From CALMFQ01 sp964495595 (GTDB taxonomy: Bacteria > Pseudomonadota > Gammaproteobacteria > Burkholderiales > SCOH01), in assembly GCA_964495595.1 (NCBI GenBank), contig CAZBWH010000063.1:1-18471 (forward strand): DNA of 18,471 nucleotides, given 5' to 3'. The notes beneath the pieces are model-generated. The model had not been told where the DNA came from and made no database searches. It saw nothing but the letters and a program-made list of their open reading frames with translations. Shown here piece by piece: positions 1 through 8,020 of this stretch. Both the position numbers and the translations under genes were made by a program. Within the stretch, counting starts at the first letter, position 1. Each line of letters opens with the position of its first letter.

Positions 1-661
1 GTGCGGCGAGGATGTTGATCTGGCGCGGGGTGTTGTTGACGTGGTCGTCGCCACGAATCACGTGGGTAATACCCATATCCCAATCGTCGACCACCACGCA
101 GAAGTTGTAGGTCGGCGTGCCGTCGCCGCGAGCAATGATCAGGTCGTCCAGCTCGTCGTTACTGATTTCGATGCGGCCTTTTACCTGATCGTCCCACGCC
201 ACCACACCGCCAATCGGGTTGCGGAAACGCACCACCGGCTGGATTCCGGCCGGCACCGGAGGCAAGGTCTTGCCGTCTTCCGGGCGCCAGCGACGGTCGT
301 AACGCGGTTTTTCGCCACGCTCTTCCATTTCCGCACGCATCGCGTCCAGCTCCTCCTTGCTGGTGTAGCAGTAATACGCCTGGCCGCTGGCCAGCATCTG
401 CTGGATCACGGCCTTGTAGCGATCCATACGCTGCATCTGGTAGAACGGGCCTTCGTCGTAATCCAGCCCTACCCAGTGCATGCCATCGAGAATCGCCTGT
501 ACCGACTCGGGTGTCGAGCGTTCCAGATCGGTGTCTTCGATGCGCAGGATGAACGTGCCGCCGTGTTTGCGGGCATAAGCCCAGGAGAACAAGGCAGTAC
601 GCACGCCACCAATGTGCAGATAGCCGGTCGGGCTGGGGGCAAAACGGGTACGGACGGTCAT
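1..661 (-). CDS. gltX: Glutamyl-tRNA synthetase, N-terminal part (3' end outside window)
   Basis: Cytoplasmic class I aminoacyl-tRNA synthetase that charges tRNA-Glu with glutamate. The reverse strand opens with ATG at 661-659 and reads MTVRTRFAPSPTGYLHIGG, which holds the class I HIGH signature at residues 16-19 (HIGG). It continues with the conserved FILRIEDTD block and, near the window edge, RGDDHVNNTPRQINIL. About 220 residues are present; a full enzyme has about 465-510, so the KMSKS loop and the anticodon-binding domain lie beyond base 1. The gene follows lolD on the same strand after a 62 bp gap that holds a possible promoter of its own. The identity is clear; GluRS versus a GluQ-like paralogue is decided by the long insertion after the HIGH region and the normal GluRS spacing. 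Confidence 0.96.
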   Translation of the reverse strand, partial: MTVRTRFAPSPTGYLHIGGVRTALFSWAYARKHGGTFILRIEDTDLERSTPESVQAILDGMHWVGLDYDEGPFYQMQRMDRYKAVIQQMLASGQAYYCYTSKEELDAMRAEMEERGEKPRYDRRWRPEDGKTLPPVPAGIQPVVRFRNPIGGVVAWDDQVKGRIEISNDELDDLIIARGDGTPTYNFCVVVDDWDMGITHVIRGDDHVNNTPRQINILAA

Positions 662-688
662 GAGGCGGAAGTTCCGGAAAAAACGCGT

Positions 689-694
689 ATTTTA
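689..694 (-). promoter_or_regulatory. Possible -10 element for gltX
   Basis: In the 62 bp between lolD and gltX the minus strand reads TTAAAATACG; TAAAAT is a good -10 match about 28 bases before the start codon. No good -35 hexamer lies 16-18 bp upstream (nearest TCGGTT), so this is only a candidate. Transcription could also run through from lolC-lolD. Confidence 0.35.
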
Positions 695-723
695 ACTGAA
701 AGCTGCAGCGAAACCGAAGCCGA

Positions 724-1413
724 TCATGCCTGCGTGGCAGTCAGCAACTGGCCGTCGCTCATTGTTACCACCCGGTCGGCGCGGGCGGCCAGTTCCGGGT
801 CATGGGTAACAATCAGCAAGGCAGTGCCTAAGTTCGCCTGCAACGCCAGCATCAGGCCGAATACTTCGTGTGCGGTATGGCGATCCAGATTGCCGGTCGG
901 CTCGTCAGCCAGCACACACGCCGGATTGGTCACCAGCGCACGGGCAATCGCCGCACGCTGGCGCTCGCCGCCGGAAAGTTCGCCGGGTTTGTGCTGCAGC
1001 CGGTGGCCAAGGCCGACTTTTTCCAGCATCGCCGCGGCCGCTGCATGGGCGGTTGTTTTATCCTGGCGCGCAATCAGCAACGGCATCGCGACATTTTCCA
1101 GCGCGGTAAATTCCGGCAACAGGTGGTGAAACTGGTAAACAAAACCGAGTTTGCGATTACGCAGCTCGCCGCGACGTTTTTCATCCAGCCCGGCCAGGTC
1201 GTCGCCGAGCAATTGCACCGAGCCGCTGCTGGGTTTATCCAGCCCGCCCAGAACCTGCAACAAGGTACTTTTGCCCGAGCCGGAAGCCCCGACGATGGCG
1301 ACGGTTTCTCCGCGCTGTACGTCGAAATCGATGCCGCGCAACACGTCCACCGTCAGCTTGCCCTGCTCGAAACGCTTGGTAATGCCACGCGCAGACAAAA
1401 TCACTTCACTCAT
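724..1413 (-). CDS. lolD: Lipoprotein-releasing system ATP-binding protein LolD
   Basis: ATPase of the inner-membrane ABC complex that extracts outer-membrane lipoproteins and passes them to LolA. The 229-residue protein has all ABC motifs: Walker A GASGSGKST (42-50), Q-loop Q94, signature LSGGE (146-150), Walker B ending VLADE (E171) and switch histidine H204 (IVTHD). The start is ATG at 1413, giving MSEVILSARG, the normal family N-terminus; an in-frame start 12 codons earlier would lie in the lolC tail and looks wrong. The start overlaps the end of lolC by 8 bp (ATGAGTGA), which indicates translational coupling. Generic MacB-type ATPases are similar, but the direct coupling to a LolC/E-type permease makes LolD the best call. 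Confidence 0.94.
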   Translation of the reverse strand: MSEVILSARGITKRFEQGKLTVDVLRGIDFDVQRGETVAIVGASGSGKSTLLQVLGGLDKPSSGSVQLLGDDLAGLDEKRRGELRNRKLGFVYQFHHLLPEFTALENVAMPLLIARQDKTTAHAAAAAMLEKVGLGHRLQHKPGELSGGERQRAAIARALVTNPACVLADEPTGNLDRHTAHEVFGLMLALQANLGTALLIVTHDPELAARADRVVTMSDGQLLTATQA

Positions 1414-2650
1414 AACGCAGCGCCTCCGCCGGATTGATCCTGGCTGCACGCCAGCTTGGATACAGTGTCGCCAGCAGGCTCAACACGAGCGACACGATGC
1501 CTATGCTGCTGACATCCGCCCACTGCAGGTCGGACGGCAGCTGGGTGATCATGTACACCTCGCCCGACAGGATATGTGTACCAATCAGGCGCTCGATTGC
1601 CGGCACGATCACATCGATGTTCAGGGCAACAACAATGCCGCTGGTCACGCCCAGTGCCGTGCCGACAAAACCGACCAGTGCGCCCTGAACCATGAAGATT
1701 TTCATGATGCTGCCCGGCGATGCACCGAGTGTACGCAGGATCGCGATATCGGCCTGCTTGTCCGTTACCGTCATCACCAGCGTGGAGACCAGGTTGAATG
1801 CCGCCACGGCGATGATCAGCGTCAGGATGATGAACATCATGCGTTTCTCGATCTGCACCGCGCGGAAATAATTGGCATGTTGCTGCGTCCAGTCGGCCAC
1901 ATAAGCATCGGCTTTCAGGCCGCGGATCAGCTCGTGCGTCACCTTGGGCGCCAGCATCACATCCGACAGCTTCAGTCGCAGGCCGCTGACGTCGTCACCG
2001 AGGCGGAACAGCCGCTGCGCATCGTTCATCTGGATCAGCGCCAGCCCTGAATCGTATTCGTGCATATCGATACGGAACACCCCGACGACACGAAACTGCT
2101 TCAGTCGCGGCATCATGCCGGCCGGCGTCACCTGCCCCTGCGGCGTCACCAGCGTCACCTTGTCGCCCAACCCCACACCCAGATCGCGTGCCAGCACGGC
2201 ACCGAGCACGATACCGAATTCGCCGGCTCGCAGATCGGTCAGTTCGCCGGCCAGCATATGGCTATGGATATCGGCTACCTTCTGCTCCTGCTCCGGCAGG
2301 ATGCCGCGAATCAGCACACCCTTTACATTGGAATCGAAAGTCAGCAGCCCCTGCCCCATCACATATGGCGCACTGGCACGTACATCGGCAAATTGCGGCA
2401 ACTGCGCCGCCACAGCCTGCCAGTTGACCAGCTTCTCGTTCGGGCCGCTGATCTGGATATGCGAGGCAACGCCGAGAATGCGGGCGCGGATCTCTTTCTG
2501 GAAGCCGTTCATCACCGACAACACCACAATCAGCGCCATCACGCCCAAAGCAATGCCGATCATCGAGGCCAGCGAGATGAAGGAAATGAAATGATTGCGC
2601 CGTTTGGCGCGGGTGTATCGCAACCCGACCAACAACTCGAATGGCTGCAC
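1406..2650 (-). CDS. lolC: Lipoprotein-releasing permease LolC/LolE family
   Basis: Membrane subunit of the Lol ABC transporter. The 414-residue protein starts FELLVGLRYTRAKRRNHF, the conserved amphipathic N-terminus of LolC/E, then a first membrane helix at about 23-47. A large periplasmic domain of about 220 residues follows, then three helices at about 270-295, 320-345 and 378-400, ending in the family tail YPSWRAARINPAEALRYE. The start is GTG at 2650-2648; there is no in-frame ATG upstream, and the protein then has the standard N-terminus. Only one LolC/E-type gene sits with lolD here. Some proteobacteria, including Neisseria and Francisella, are known to use a single hybrid permease (LolF) as a homodimer with LolD, so LolF would be an equally good name. 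A sigma-70-like promoter lies about 75-100 bp upstream. Confidence 0.92.
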   Translation of the reverse strand: MQPFELLVGLRYTRAKRRNHFISFISLASMIGIALGVMALIVVLSVMNGFQKEIRARILGVASHIQISGPNEKLVNWQAVAAQLPQFADVRASAPYVMGQGLLTFDSNVKGVLIRGILPEQEQKVADIHSHMLAGELTDLRAGEFGIVLGAVLARDLGVGLGDKVTLVTPQGQVTPAGMMPRLKQFRVVGVFRIDMHEYDSGLALIQMNDAQRLFRLGDDVSGLRLKLSDVMLAPKVTHELIRGLKADAYVADWTQQHANYFRAVQIEKRMMFIILTLIIAVAAFNLVSTLVMTVTDKQADIAILRTLGASPGSIMKIFMVQGALVGFVGTALGVTSGIVVALNIDVIVPAIERLIGTHILSGEVYMITQLPSDLQWADVSSIGIVSLVLSLLATLYPSWRAARINPAEALRYE

Positions 2651-2725
2651 GGGAATGACCGGAAATGGAAAGCCGGGAGTTTGCCACAGCTTGCGCGCCT
2701 GGGCGCTATTGATATCGGTTCGGAG

Positions 2726-2753
2726 ATTGTATTTCCCCGATTATTGCAATCAA
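2726..2753 (-). promoter_or_regulatory. Predicted sigma-70 promoter of lolC-lolD
   Basis: On the minus strand TTGATT (2753-2748) and TACAAT (2731-2726) are separated by 16 bp. This gives a predicted transcription start near 2719 and a leader of about 70 nt before the GTG of lolC. Both hexamers match the consensus at 4-5 of 6 positions and nothing else lies between them and the gene. Confidence 0.6.
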
Positions 2754-2915
2754 CCGGCGTTGCAGCCAGCTGACGCAACCTGCCATTGGGTGCTTGCCGC
2801 AGATTGGCAAGCCACGAAATACGTCCGACAGGCTGCTAGCCATGCAAGGCGCTGCGCGCCGGGAGCCTAGCGTTTGATCCCGATCAGCGCCACCCAATAA
2901 AGCACGGACAAGGCT

Positions 2916-2975
2916 GCAGGCCGCGTCGGTACTGGCTTGCAGGCCAGGCTACCAACCAATACCGGTGCGGCCTGC
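2916..2975. repeat. 20 bp imperfect inverted repeat, 20-base loop
   Basis: Arm 2916-2935 (GCAGGCCGCGTCGGTACTGG) and the reverse complement of arm 2956-2975 match at 17 of 20 positions. In a plus-strand RNA two of the three differences would be G-U pairs, so the fold is better on the strand opposite to the neighbouring genes. A third GCAGGCC lies in the loop. It starts 18 bp past the stop codon of alkA. It could be a terminator without T-tract, a dispersed palindromic repeat or a protein site; I cannot decide. Confidence 0.6.
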
Positions 2976-2993
2976 GGGAAGGTGCCGGGTCAG

Positions 2994-3623
2994 TCAGTAT
3001 TCCACTGGCACCGGATCCAGGCTGCGCCAGAGATACCAGGTGGCAACGGTACTCCAGGGCTGCCAGCGACGGGCGATTTCGCGCATCTTCAGTTTGCTGA
3101 TCGGCTGATTCTGGTTGTAGTAGCGGGCCATGGCGCGCTGCAGGCCGATGTCGTCAACCGGAAGGACGTTGGGCCGAACCATAAAGAAAATCAGGAACAT
3201 TTCCGCCGTCCATTGGCCAATGCCACGGATCAGGGTCAGGCGACGAATGATTTCGGCGTCATCCTGCTGCGCCCATTCGACAGCATCGAACGGCTGATCC
3301 ATCAGATGCATGGCCAGATCGCGCAGGTAGCTGACCTTGCGCATAGACAGGCCGCATTGCTGCAGCCCGGATTCCGGCACCGCCAGCAATTCGCTTGGGG
3401 TCATCAGCCCGACCCGGTCTTGCACCCGTTGCCAGATGCTGTCTGCTGCTTTCACCGACACCTGCTGGCCAACAATAGAGCGGGCCAGGGTAAAAAACGC
3501 GTCACCCCGGCTGCGCAATTGAAACCCCGGGTAATCTGCGATCAGGCTGGCAATGATGTCGTCAGCCGCAGCGAGCTCATGGCAAGCCTGCTGCCAGTAT
3601 TCGGGCAAGATGGCGGGTGACAT
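2994..3623 (-). CDS. alkA: DNA-3-methyladenine glycosylase II, AlkA-like (HhH-GPD family)
   Basis: Base-excision repair enzyme that removes alkylated purines such as 3-methyladenine from DNA. The 209-residue protein is a compact HhH-GPD protein: the helix-hairpin-helix lies at about 129-141 (LTLIRGIGQWTAE), followed by the region with the catalytic aspartate, LPVDDIGL, in which D158 corresponds to E. coli AlkA D238. It ends in RRWQPWSTVATWYLWRSLD, typical of AlkA and of the shorter yeast MAG-type enzymes. It lacks the N-terminal domain of E. coli AlkA (282 residues) and has no cysteine cluster for an iron-sulfur centre, so it is not Nth/MutY. The ATG at 3623 lies 3 bp after the pmbA stop codon, so the two genes form one transcription unit. 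Confidence 0.9.
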   Translation of the reverse strand: MSPAILPEYWQQACHELAAADDIIASLIADYPGFQLRSRGDAFFTLARSIVGQQVSVKAADSIWQRVQDRVGLMTPSELLAVPESGLQQCGLSMRKVSYLRDLAMHLMDQPFDAVEWAQQDDAEIIRRLTLIRGIGQWTAEMFLIFFMVRPNVLPVDDIGLQRAMARYYNQNQPISKLKMREIARRWQPWSTVATWYLWRSLDPVPVEY

Positions 3624-3626
3624 GCG

Positions 3627-4985
3627 TCAGTTACCCGCAACGGTCATCCGGTCGATCAGGATTGAGCCGCACTGCTTGCTGCCGCGGATCAGGATGTCAT
3701 TGCCGATGGCGACCACGCCACGAAACATCTCGCGCAAATTGCCGGCAATGGTGATTTCCTCGACCGGGAAAGCGAGCACCCCGTTTTCCACCCAGAAGCC
3801 CGCTGCACCACGCGAGTAGTCGCCAGTGACCTGATTGACCCCATGACCGAGCAACTCGGTCACCAGCAAACCGGAGCCCATTTTCTGCAGCAAGGCCGTC
3901 ACATCCTCCCCGGTGCTGGCCACCAGCAGATTATGACTGCCTCCGGCATTGCCGGTGCTCTGCAGACCAAGCTTGCGCGCAGAATAGCTGCCCAGCAGAT
4001 AACCGTTGACCACACCTTGGCTGACCAGTTCACGGTCGCGGGTTGCCACGCCTTCAGCGTCAAACGCCGAACTGGCCAGACCACGGGCCAGGTGGGGTCG
4101 CTCGCTGATCTGCACCAGAGGCGAAAAAACCTGCTGGCCCAGTGAATCCAGCAAAAAGCTGGACTTGCGATACAGCGCACCACCACTGATGGCAGAAATG
4201 AAATGGCCAATCAGGCCTGCCGCCAGCGACGCATCAAACAATACCGGCACCTGACAGGTAGCGATCCGCCTGGCCCCCAGCCGTCGGGCCGTTCGCTCAC
4301 CAGCCATCTGGCCCACCGCCTCCGCAGACAAGAGATCGTCGGCCTGGCGTGCAACGCTGTACCAGTAATCACGCTGCATTCCCCCGGCCGATTCCGCGAT
4401 TACCGAGCAACTGATACTGTGACGGGACGAGGCGTAGCCGTCACAGAACCCGTTACTGTTGGCATAAATGAAATGTCCGCTCTGGGTGCTGACCGTCGCC
4501 CCCTCGGAATTACTGATGCGGGCATCGGCGCCACGGGCGGCCGCCTCACAGCGATGGGCGAGGTCGATAGCCTGCTCGACCGGCAGCGCCCACGGGTGAT
4601 ATAGATCAAGGTCGGGCTGCGAGCGGGCCAGCAGTGCAGCATCAGCCAGCCCAGAACAATCATCGGCAGCCGTGTAGCGGGCGATCGAGGCCGCCGCCGC
4701 CACGGTATCGCGCAGCGCCTTTGGTGAAAAATCGGATGTGCTGGCATGGCCTTTTTGCTGGCCGAAGTACACCGTCACGCCAATACCCTTGTCGCGGTTG
4801 TATTCAATGGTTTCCACCGATCCCAGCCTGACCGTCACGCTCTGGCCGTAACCCTCACTGACATCGACATCGCAGGCGCTGGCACCCAGTGCAGCAGCGT
4901 GGGACAGCGCAGCCTGCGCCAGAGCGGCCAGATCGGCACGGGAACAGGCAAACTGGCCATTGGCTTGGGAAGATTGGATATGCAT
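3627..4985 (-). CDS. pmbA: PmbA/TldE, subunit of the TldD/TldE metalloprotease
   Basis: Non-catalytic partner of TldD in the TldD/TldE heterodimeric protease, which in E. coli matures microcin B17 and degrades CcdA. The 452-residue protein has the family length (E. coli PmbA 450). The N-terminal half carries the repeated-fold segment VRLGSVETIEYNRDKGIGVTVYFG; the C-terminal half has AFDAEGVATRDREL, STGNAGGSHNL and TGDYSRGAAGFWVENG. It has no HExxxH zinc motif, as expected for TldE and unlike TldD. TldD is not in this window. I chose ATG 4985 (MHIQSSQANG); an upstream in-frame GTG at 5021 adds 12 residues unlike the family. The gene is divergent from yjgA, a common neighbour, and leads into alkA. 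Confidence 0.93.
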   Translation of the reverse strand: MHIQSSQANGQFACSRADLAALAQAALSHAAALGASACDVDVSEGYGQSVTVRLGSVETIEYNRDKGIGVTVYFGQQKGHASTSDFSPKALRDTVAAAASIARYTAADDCSGLADAALLARSQPDLDLYHPWALPVEQAIDLAHRCEAAARGADARISNSEGATVSTQSGHFIYANSNGFCDGYASSRHSISCSVIAESAGGMQRDYWYSVARQADDLLSAEAVGQMAGERTARRLGARRIATCQVPVLFDASLAAGLIGHFISAISGGALYRKSSFLLDSLGQQVFSPLVQISERPHLARGLASSAFDAEGVATRDRELVSQGVVNGYLLGSYSARKLGLQSTGNAGGSHNLLVASTGEDVTALLQKMGSGLLVTELLGHGVNQVTGDYSRGAAGFWVENGVLAFPVEEITIAGNLREMFRGVVAIGNDILIRGSKQCGSILIDRMTVAGN

Positions 4986-5059
4986 GGGCTCGGACGGGTG
5001 GTTGGATTGGATGGGTCGCACTGACCAGCCGGATTCGATACGAAACCAGCGTTTGGATT

Positions 5060-5068
5060 ATCATATCA
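5060..5068 (-). promoter_or_regulatory. Possible extended -10 promoter of pmbA
   Basis: In the 107 bp between the divergent genes pmbA and yjgA the minus strand reads TGATATGATAAT. The TG-A-TATGAT part fits an extended -10 element (TATGAT at 5065-5060). No clear -35 is present. The region is the only AT-rich patch in the gap, so the promoters of both genes probably overlap here. Confidence 0.4.
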
Positions 5069-5092
5069 AATTTACTGCGAGCAGGCCCCGCA

Positions 5093-5638
5093 ATGCATGA
5101 TGATTACCAGGCACCCAGCAAGAGTCAGATCAAGCGCGATATGGAAGAGCTGCAAGATCTTGGCGAAGAACTGGTCAAGCTCTCCAACGAACACCTGCGC
5201 AATCTCGACCTGCCGGAATATTTGCACGACGCGGTACGCGAAGCCAAGCGCCTGACGGCTTGGGGCGCCATCCGCAGGCAGAGCCAATACATCGGCAGGC
5301 TGATGCGCGAAATCGACCCGCAACCCATCCGGGAATACCTTGACCGATTGAAAGGCGTGTCCGACCAGCACTCAGCCTGGCTGCACCAGCTGGAACGCAC
5401 CCGCGACCGGCTACTGGCAGACGACAAGGCCCTGCAGGAATTTATCGACCAGCACCCGCAGGTGGAAGTCCAGCAATTGCGGGCAATGATCCGCAATGCA
5501 CGCAAAGAGCGTGACGAGCAAAAGCCGCCCAAACATTTCCGTGCACTGTTCCAGCTACTGAAAACGTATCTACCGGAGCCTGGCCTGCCTGGCCAGCGCA
5601 AAACCGAACCCCAGGAAAGTGAAAACGACAATGCATGA
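5093..5638 (+). CDS. yjgA: DUF615 protein YjgA/DarP, ribosome-associated
   Basis: Small cytoplasmic protein of the YjgA/DarP family, which in E. coli binds pre-50S particles and helps late assembly of the large ribosomal subunit. The 181-residue product (E. coli 183) is highly charged and mostly helical. Family marks are SKSQIKRDMEELQDLGEELVKLS near the N-terminus, LTAWGAIRRQSQYIGRLMR in the middle and KHFRALFQLLK near the C-terminus. The start is ATG 5093 (MHDDYQ), with GAG/AGG about 10 bases before it; the open frame extends upstream into the divergent region but without family sequence. The stop overlaps the start of mog by 8 bp, so both are one operon. Confidence 0.92.
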   Translation: MHDDYQAPSKSQIKRDMEELQDLGEELVKLSNEHLRNLDLPEYLHDAVREAKRLTAWGAIRRQSQYIGRLMREIDPQPIREYLDRLKGVSDQHSAWLHQLERTRDRLLADDKALQEFIDQHPQVEVQQLRAMIRNARKERDEQKPPKHFRALFQLLKTYLPEPGLPGQRKTEPQESENDNA

Positions 5639-6221
5639 AGCCACACTGAAAATCGGCCTGGTCTCGATCAGCGACCGGGCCAGCCAGGGCGTCTATGAAG
5701 ACAAAGGTATTCCTGCACTGCAGGAATGGTTCAGCATCGCGCTGGCCAGCCCCTGGCAGATGCAGACCCGGTTGATTCCCGACGAACAGACCGCCATCGA
5801 AGCCACGCTTTGCGAGCTGGTCGACGAGCAAGGCTGCCATCTGGTGCTGACCACCGGCGGCACCGGCCCGGCGCCAAGGGACGTCACACCAGAAGCCACC
5901 ATCGCAGTCGCTGACCGGGTGATGCCCGGCTTTGGCGAACAAATGCGACAGATCAGTCTGGCATTTGTACCCACCGCAATCCTGTCGCGGCAGGTGGGCG
6001 TAATCCGCAAACAGGCGCTGATCCTCAACCTGCCGGGTCAGCCCAAAGCCATCAAGGAAACCCTGGAAGGGCTCAAAGGTGCCGACGGACAGACGATCAT
6101 GCCCGGCATCTTTGCTGCAGTGCCCTACTGCATTGATTTGATTGGCGGCCCGTACATCGAAACCTGTCCGGACATCATCAGCGCATTCCGCCCCAAATCA
6201 GCACAGCGCAAGCCGGCCTGA
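5631..6221 (+). CDS. mog: Molybdopterin adenylyltransferase Mog
   Basis: Adenylates molybdopterin with ATP, the activation step before MoeA inserts molybdate to form molybdenum cofactor. The 196-residue protein is very close to E. coli MogA: IGLVSISDRAS at the start, the MoCF-biosynthesis motif TTGGTGPAPRDVTPEAT (about 74-90), MPGFGEQMRQISL, and ILSRQVGVIRKQALILNLPGQP. ATG 5631 is chosen because it gives the normal N-terminus; a GTG at 5619 would sit too close to the AGGA at 5613. The last 8 bases of yjgA overlap the start, suggesting coupled translation, although the functions are unrelated. No other molybdenum genes are in the window. It ends 1 bp from the convergent hydrolase gene, leaving no room for a separate terminator. 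Confidence 0.95.
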   Translation: MHEATLKIGLVSISDRASQGVYEDKGIPALQEWFSIALASPWQMQTRLIPDEQTAIEATLCELVDEQGCHLVLTTGGTGPAPRDVTPEATIAVADRVMPGFGEQMRQISLAFVPTAILSRQVGVIRKQALILNLPGQPKAIKETLEGLKGADGQTIMPGIFAAVPYCIDLIGGPYIETCPDIISAFRPKSAQRKPA

Positions 6222-6222
6222 A

Positions 6223-7185
6223 TCAGCTTCCGTGGCGCTGTAGCCAGGGGCCGATGTAATCGGCAGCATGCAGCAGGATGGTCAGGTGATCGGCGCCACC
6301 GATCGCCTCCGCAACCCGATCGCGCCCCGGTGCCACCAGCAGCCGCGCCAGCTTCAACGGATCGATCAGCTCATCGTCGGCCCCAATCCACATCGCCATC
6401 GGCATCCGCACATCAGCCAGCATCTCGGCCGGCTTGACGGGAATCACAGCCTGGGCCATGTTGACCGTGTAACCGCCGAGCAATTTCGAATCTGCAAGCA
6501 TCATCCTGACCGGAAAGGCAAAACTCACCGCCGGTGAATTGCCCAGTACTTTTCCGGCAGTCAGCGTGTTGACCAACAAACGTCCAGACTGCACGCTGGC
6601 GAACGGCTGGCTGCCTGCTCGCTGGGTAGCTGCTGACGGCCCCAGATCAGGCGACAGCAGCACCACGCCGTCCACAGCCTCATGTTTCGGATAAGCCATG
6701 TAATTCAACGCCAGGCCCGCACCGGCCGAATGCCCGCCGATAAACAGCGGCAGATCAGGATAGCGCTCCTGGGCCAGCGCAATCACACTGCTGACATCCT
6801 CCCAGACGGCCGAAGCCGACGGCGCATGGCCTCGCGGACCATCCGATTCACCGTGGCCACGAAGATCAGGAGTGTAAACCGCCACGTCGAACCGGTCGGC
6901 CAGTTCGCGAGCCAAGTGCGGGTAGCCAGCAGCACTATGCATTCCTGCGCCATGAAAGAAAACCAGCACCGCTTTGGGATTGGCAGGCAGGTAGCTGCGC
7001 AACGCCAGCCGCGTACCATCGGCAGCTGTCAGCGACTCGACCGGCGCAGCCCCACGCGAGCCGATCTGCTGCAACGCAGCAAACGACCCCGTCGTGGCCC
7101 CATCGGCGGCCACAGCCTGTACCGGACCCAACGCCACCCCAGCCAACAGCAACGCGGCAAGTGATTGACGGCAAATAAAAGACAT
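6223..7185 (-). CDS. Exported alpha/beta hydrolase, monoacylglycerol-lipase-like
   Basis: A 320-residue serine hydrolase of the alpha/beta fold, closest in pattern to the monoglyceride lipase / lysophospholipase group (Hydrolase_4). Residues 1-26 form a signal peptide (hydrophobic LAALLLAGVALG, then an A-rich cleavage site around VQAVAA). The oxyanion region FFHGAGMHS is at 76-84, TPDLRGHGESDGPRGH at about 105-120 is typical of this group, the nucleophile is S153 in GGHSAGAG, and the likely acid and base are D271 and H300 (GADHL). The ATG at 7185 is preceded by a good AAAGGGG. It should act in the periplasm or outside, since there is no lipobox. The substrate is unknown; neighbours give no hint. 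Confidence 0.85.
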   Translation of the reverse strand: MSFICRQSLAALLLAGVALGPVQAVAADGATTGSFAALQQIGSRGAAPVESLTAADGTRLALRSYLPANPKAVLVFFHGAGMHSAAGYPHLARELADRFDVAVYTPDLRGHGESDGPRGHAPSASAVWEDVSSVIALAQERYPDLPLFIGGHSAGAGLALNYMAYPKHEAVDGVVLLSPDLGPSAATQRAGSQPFASVQSGRLLVNTLTAGKVLGNSPAVSFAFPVRMMLADSKLLGGYTVNMAQAVIPVKPAEMLADVRMPMAMWIGADDELIDPLKLARLLVAPGRDRVAEAIGGADHLTILLHAADYIGPWLQRHGS

Positions 7186-7396
7186 ATCGACCCCTTTACT
7201 GAATATTTGCTCTATTCTGCATCAATGACATATGCATTTCCAGAAAAACCTGCAACCAGCGCTACAATGGATTCATCAACATCGGGCAGAGCAGCCGCGG
7301 CAACCATGTGCAAGCACGGATCGACACAGCCACCCCGTCAGCCAGCATGCCGTTTTTCATCTTCAACACTCAATCAAACGATAAGGAGCAGGCAGG

Positions 7397-7999
7397 ATGA
7401 TTCGCATACTGCTGGTGGACGATCAGGCCCTGGTGCGACAAGGAATCGCAGCCCTGCTAGGCATGTGCGATGATTTCGAAGTGCTGGCACAACTAGGGGA
7501 TGGCAAGCAATGCCTTGCCTGGTTGGCCAACGCCAATCCACAGCCCGATCTGCTGCTGATGGACATCCGTATGCCAGAACTGGACGGGCTGGCAACACTG
7601 GCCCAGCTTCGCCAGCAAGGCTGGTCCCGTCCGGTCGTACTGATGACGACATTCGACGAACCGCTGGCCCTGTCGCAAGGTGCTCAATTAGGCGCCAACG
7701 CCTGCCTGCTCAAAGACGCCGACCTGGACACTTTCGCCGCAGTGCTGCGACGCGCCGCTGCCGGTGAAATCATTCCCGTGCCCGTTCAGCCATCTGCCTG
7801 CCTGCAGGAAACATTCACCCCACGCGAACTCGAAGTCATTCGCGAGCTTTGCGCAGGCAAACACAACAAGGAAATCGCCAGCGCCCTTAACCTCAGCGCC
7901 GGCACAGTCCGCAATTACGTATCAACCATCATGGAAAAACTCGGCGTACAGAACCGGGCACGCGCATTACTCAAGCTGCGCGACGCCGGGCTTGGCTGA
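7397..7999 (+). CDS. NarL/FixJ-family response regulator (LuxR-type HTH), orphan
   Basis: A 200-residue two-domain response regulator. The receiver domain (1-120) has the acidic pair D8-D9, phosphoacceptor D56 (LLLMDIRMPELDG), T84/T85 and K106. The C-terminal LuxR-type helix-turn-helix (about 140-197) has FTPRELEVIRELCAGKHNKEIASALNLSAGTVRNYVSTIMEKLG. All residues needed for phosphorylation are present. The start ATG 7397 follows AAGGAGCAGGCAGG. No histidine kinase gene is adjacent, unlike many such pairs. The length and the end SAGTVRNYVSTIMEKLGVQNRARA resemble DesR-like regulators, but the target genes are unknown. The 211 bp between it and the divergent hydrolase gene hold no clear promoter that I can name. 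Confidence 0.88.
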   Translation: MIRILLVDDQALVRQGIAALLGMCDDFEVLAQLGDGKQCLAWLANANPQPDLLLMDIRMPELDGLATLAQLRQQGWSRPVVLMTTFDEPLALSQGAQLGANACLLKDADLDTFAAVLRRAAAGEIIPVPVQPSACLQETFTPRELEVIRELCAGKHNKEIASALNLSAGTVRNYVSTIMEKLGVQNRARALLKLRDAGLG

Positions 8000-8018
8000 C
8001 AGCCAGATCGGCCGGCTG
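8000..8018. terminator. Short hairpin between convergent regulator genes
   Basis: Only 21 bp separate the stops of the response regulator and the LysR gene. CAGCC (8000-8004) pairs with GGCTG (8014-8018), with one possible extra inner pair. There is no T-run on either strand, so this is at best a weak or factor-aided shared terminator. Confidence 0.25.
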
Positions 8019-8020
8019 AC

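Larger units (their letters stand above)
2651..2993. other. Intergenic region alkA-lolC with several inverted repeats
   Basis: This 343 bp gap carries no ORF I can support; a 63-codon minus-strand frame (2897-2706) has no recognisable motifs. It holds the lolC promoter, a perfect hairpin GCTTGCC / GGCAAGC with a 7-base loop at 2792-2812, a short GGCGC / GCGCC palindrome near 2850, and the large imperfect inverted repeat at 2916-2975. None is followed by a T-run on the minus strand, so a classical intrinsic terminator for alkA is not visible. The hairpins may stop or stabilise the end of the pmbA-alkA message. Confidence 0.6.

Noticed and set aside
41..1129. Long plus-strand open frame of 362 codons
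   Set aside because: It lies antisense to gltX and lolD, which have clear family motifs; the product has no recognisable domain and crosses two genes.
1151..2773. Several plus-strand frames of 84-299 codons over lolC
   Set aside because: All are antisense to the lolC-lolD reading frames, mutually overlapping and without motifs or ribosome binding sites.
7225..7473. Plus-strand frame starting MTYAFPEKPATS before the response regulator
   Set aside because: It runs into the response regulator gene in another frame and has no ribosome binding site or motif.
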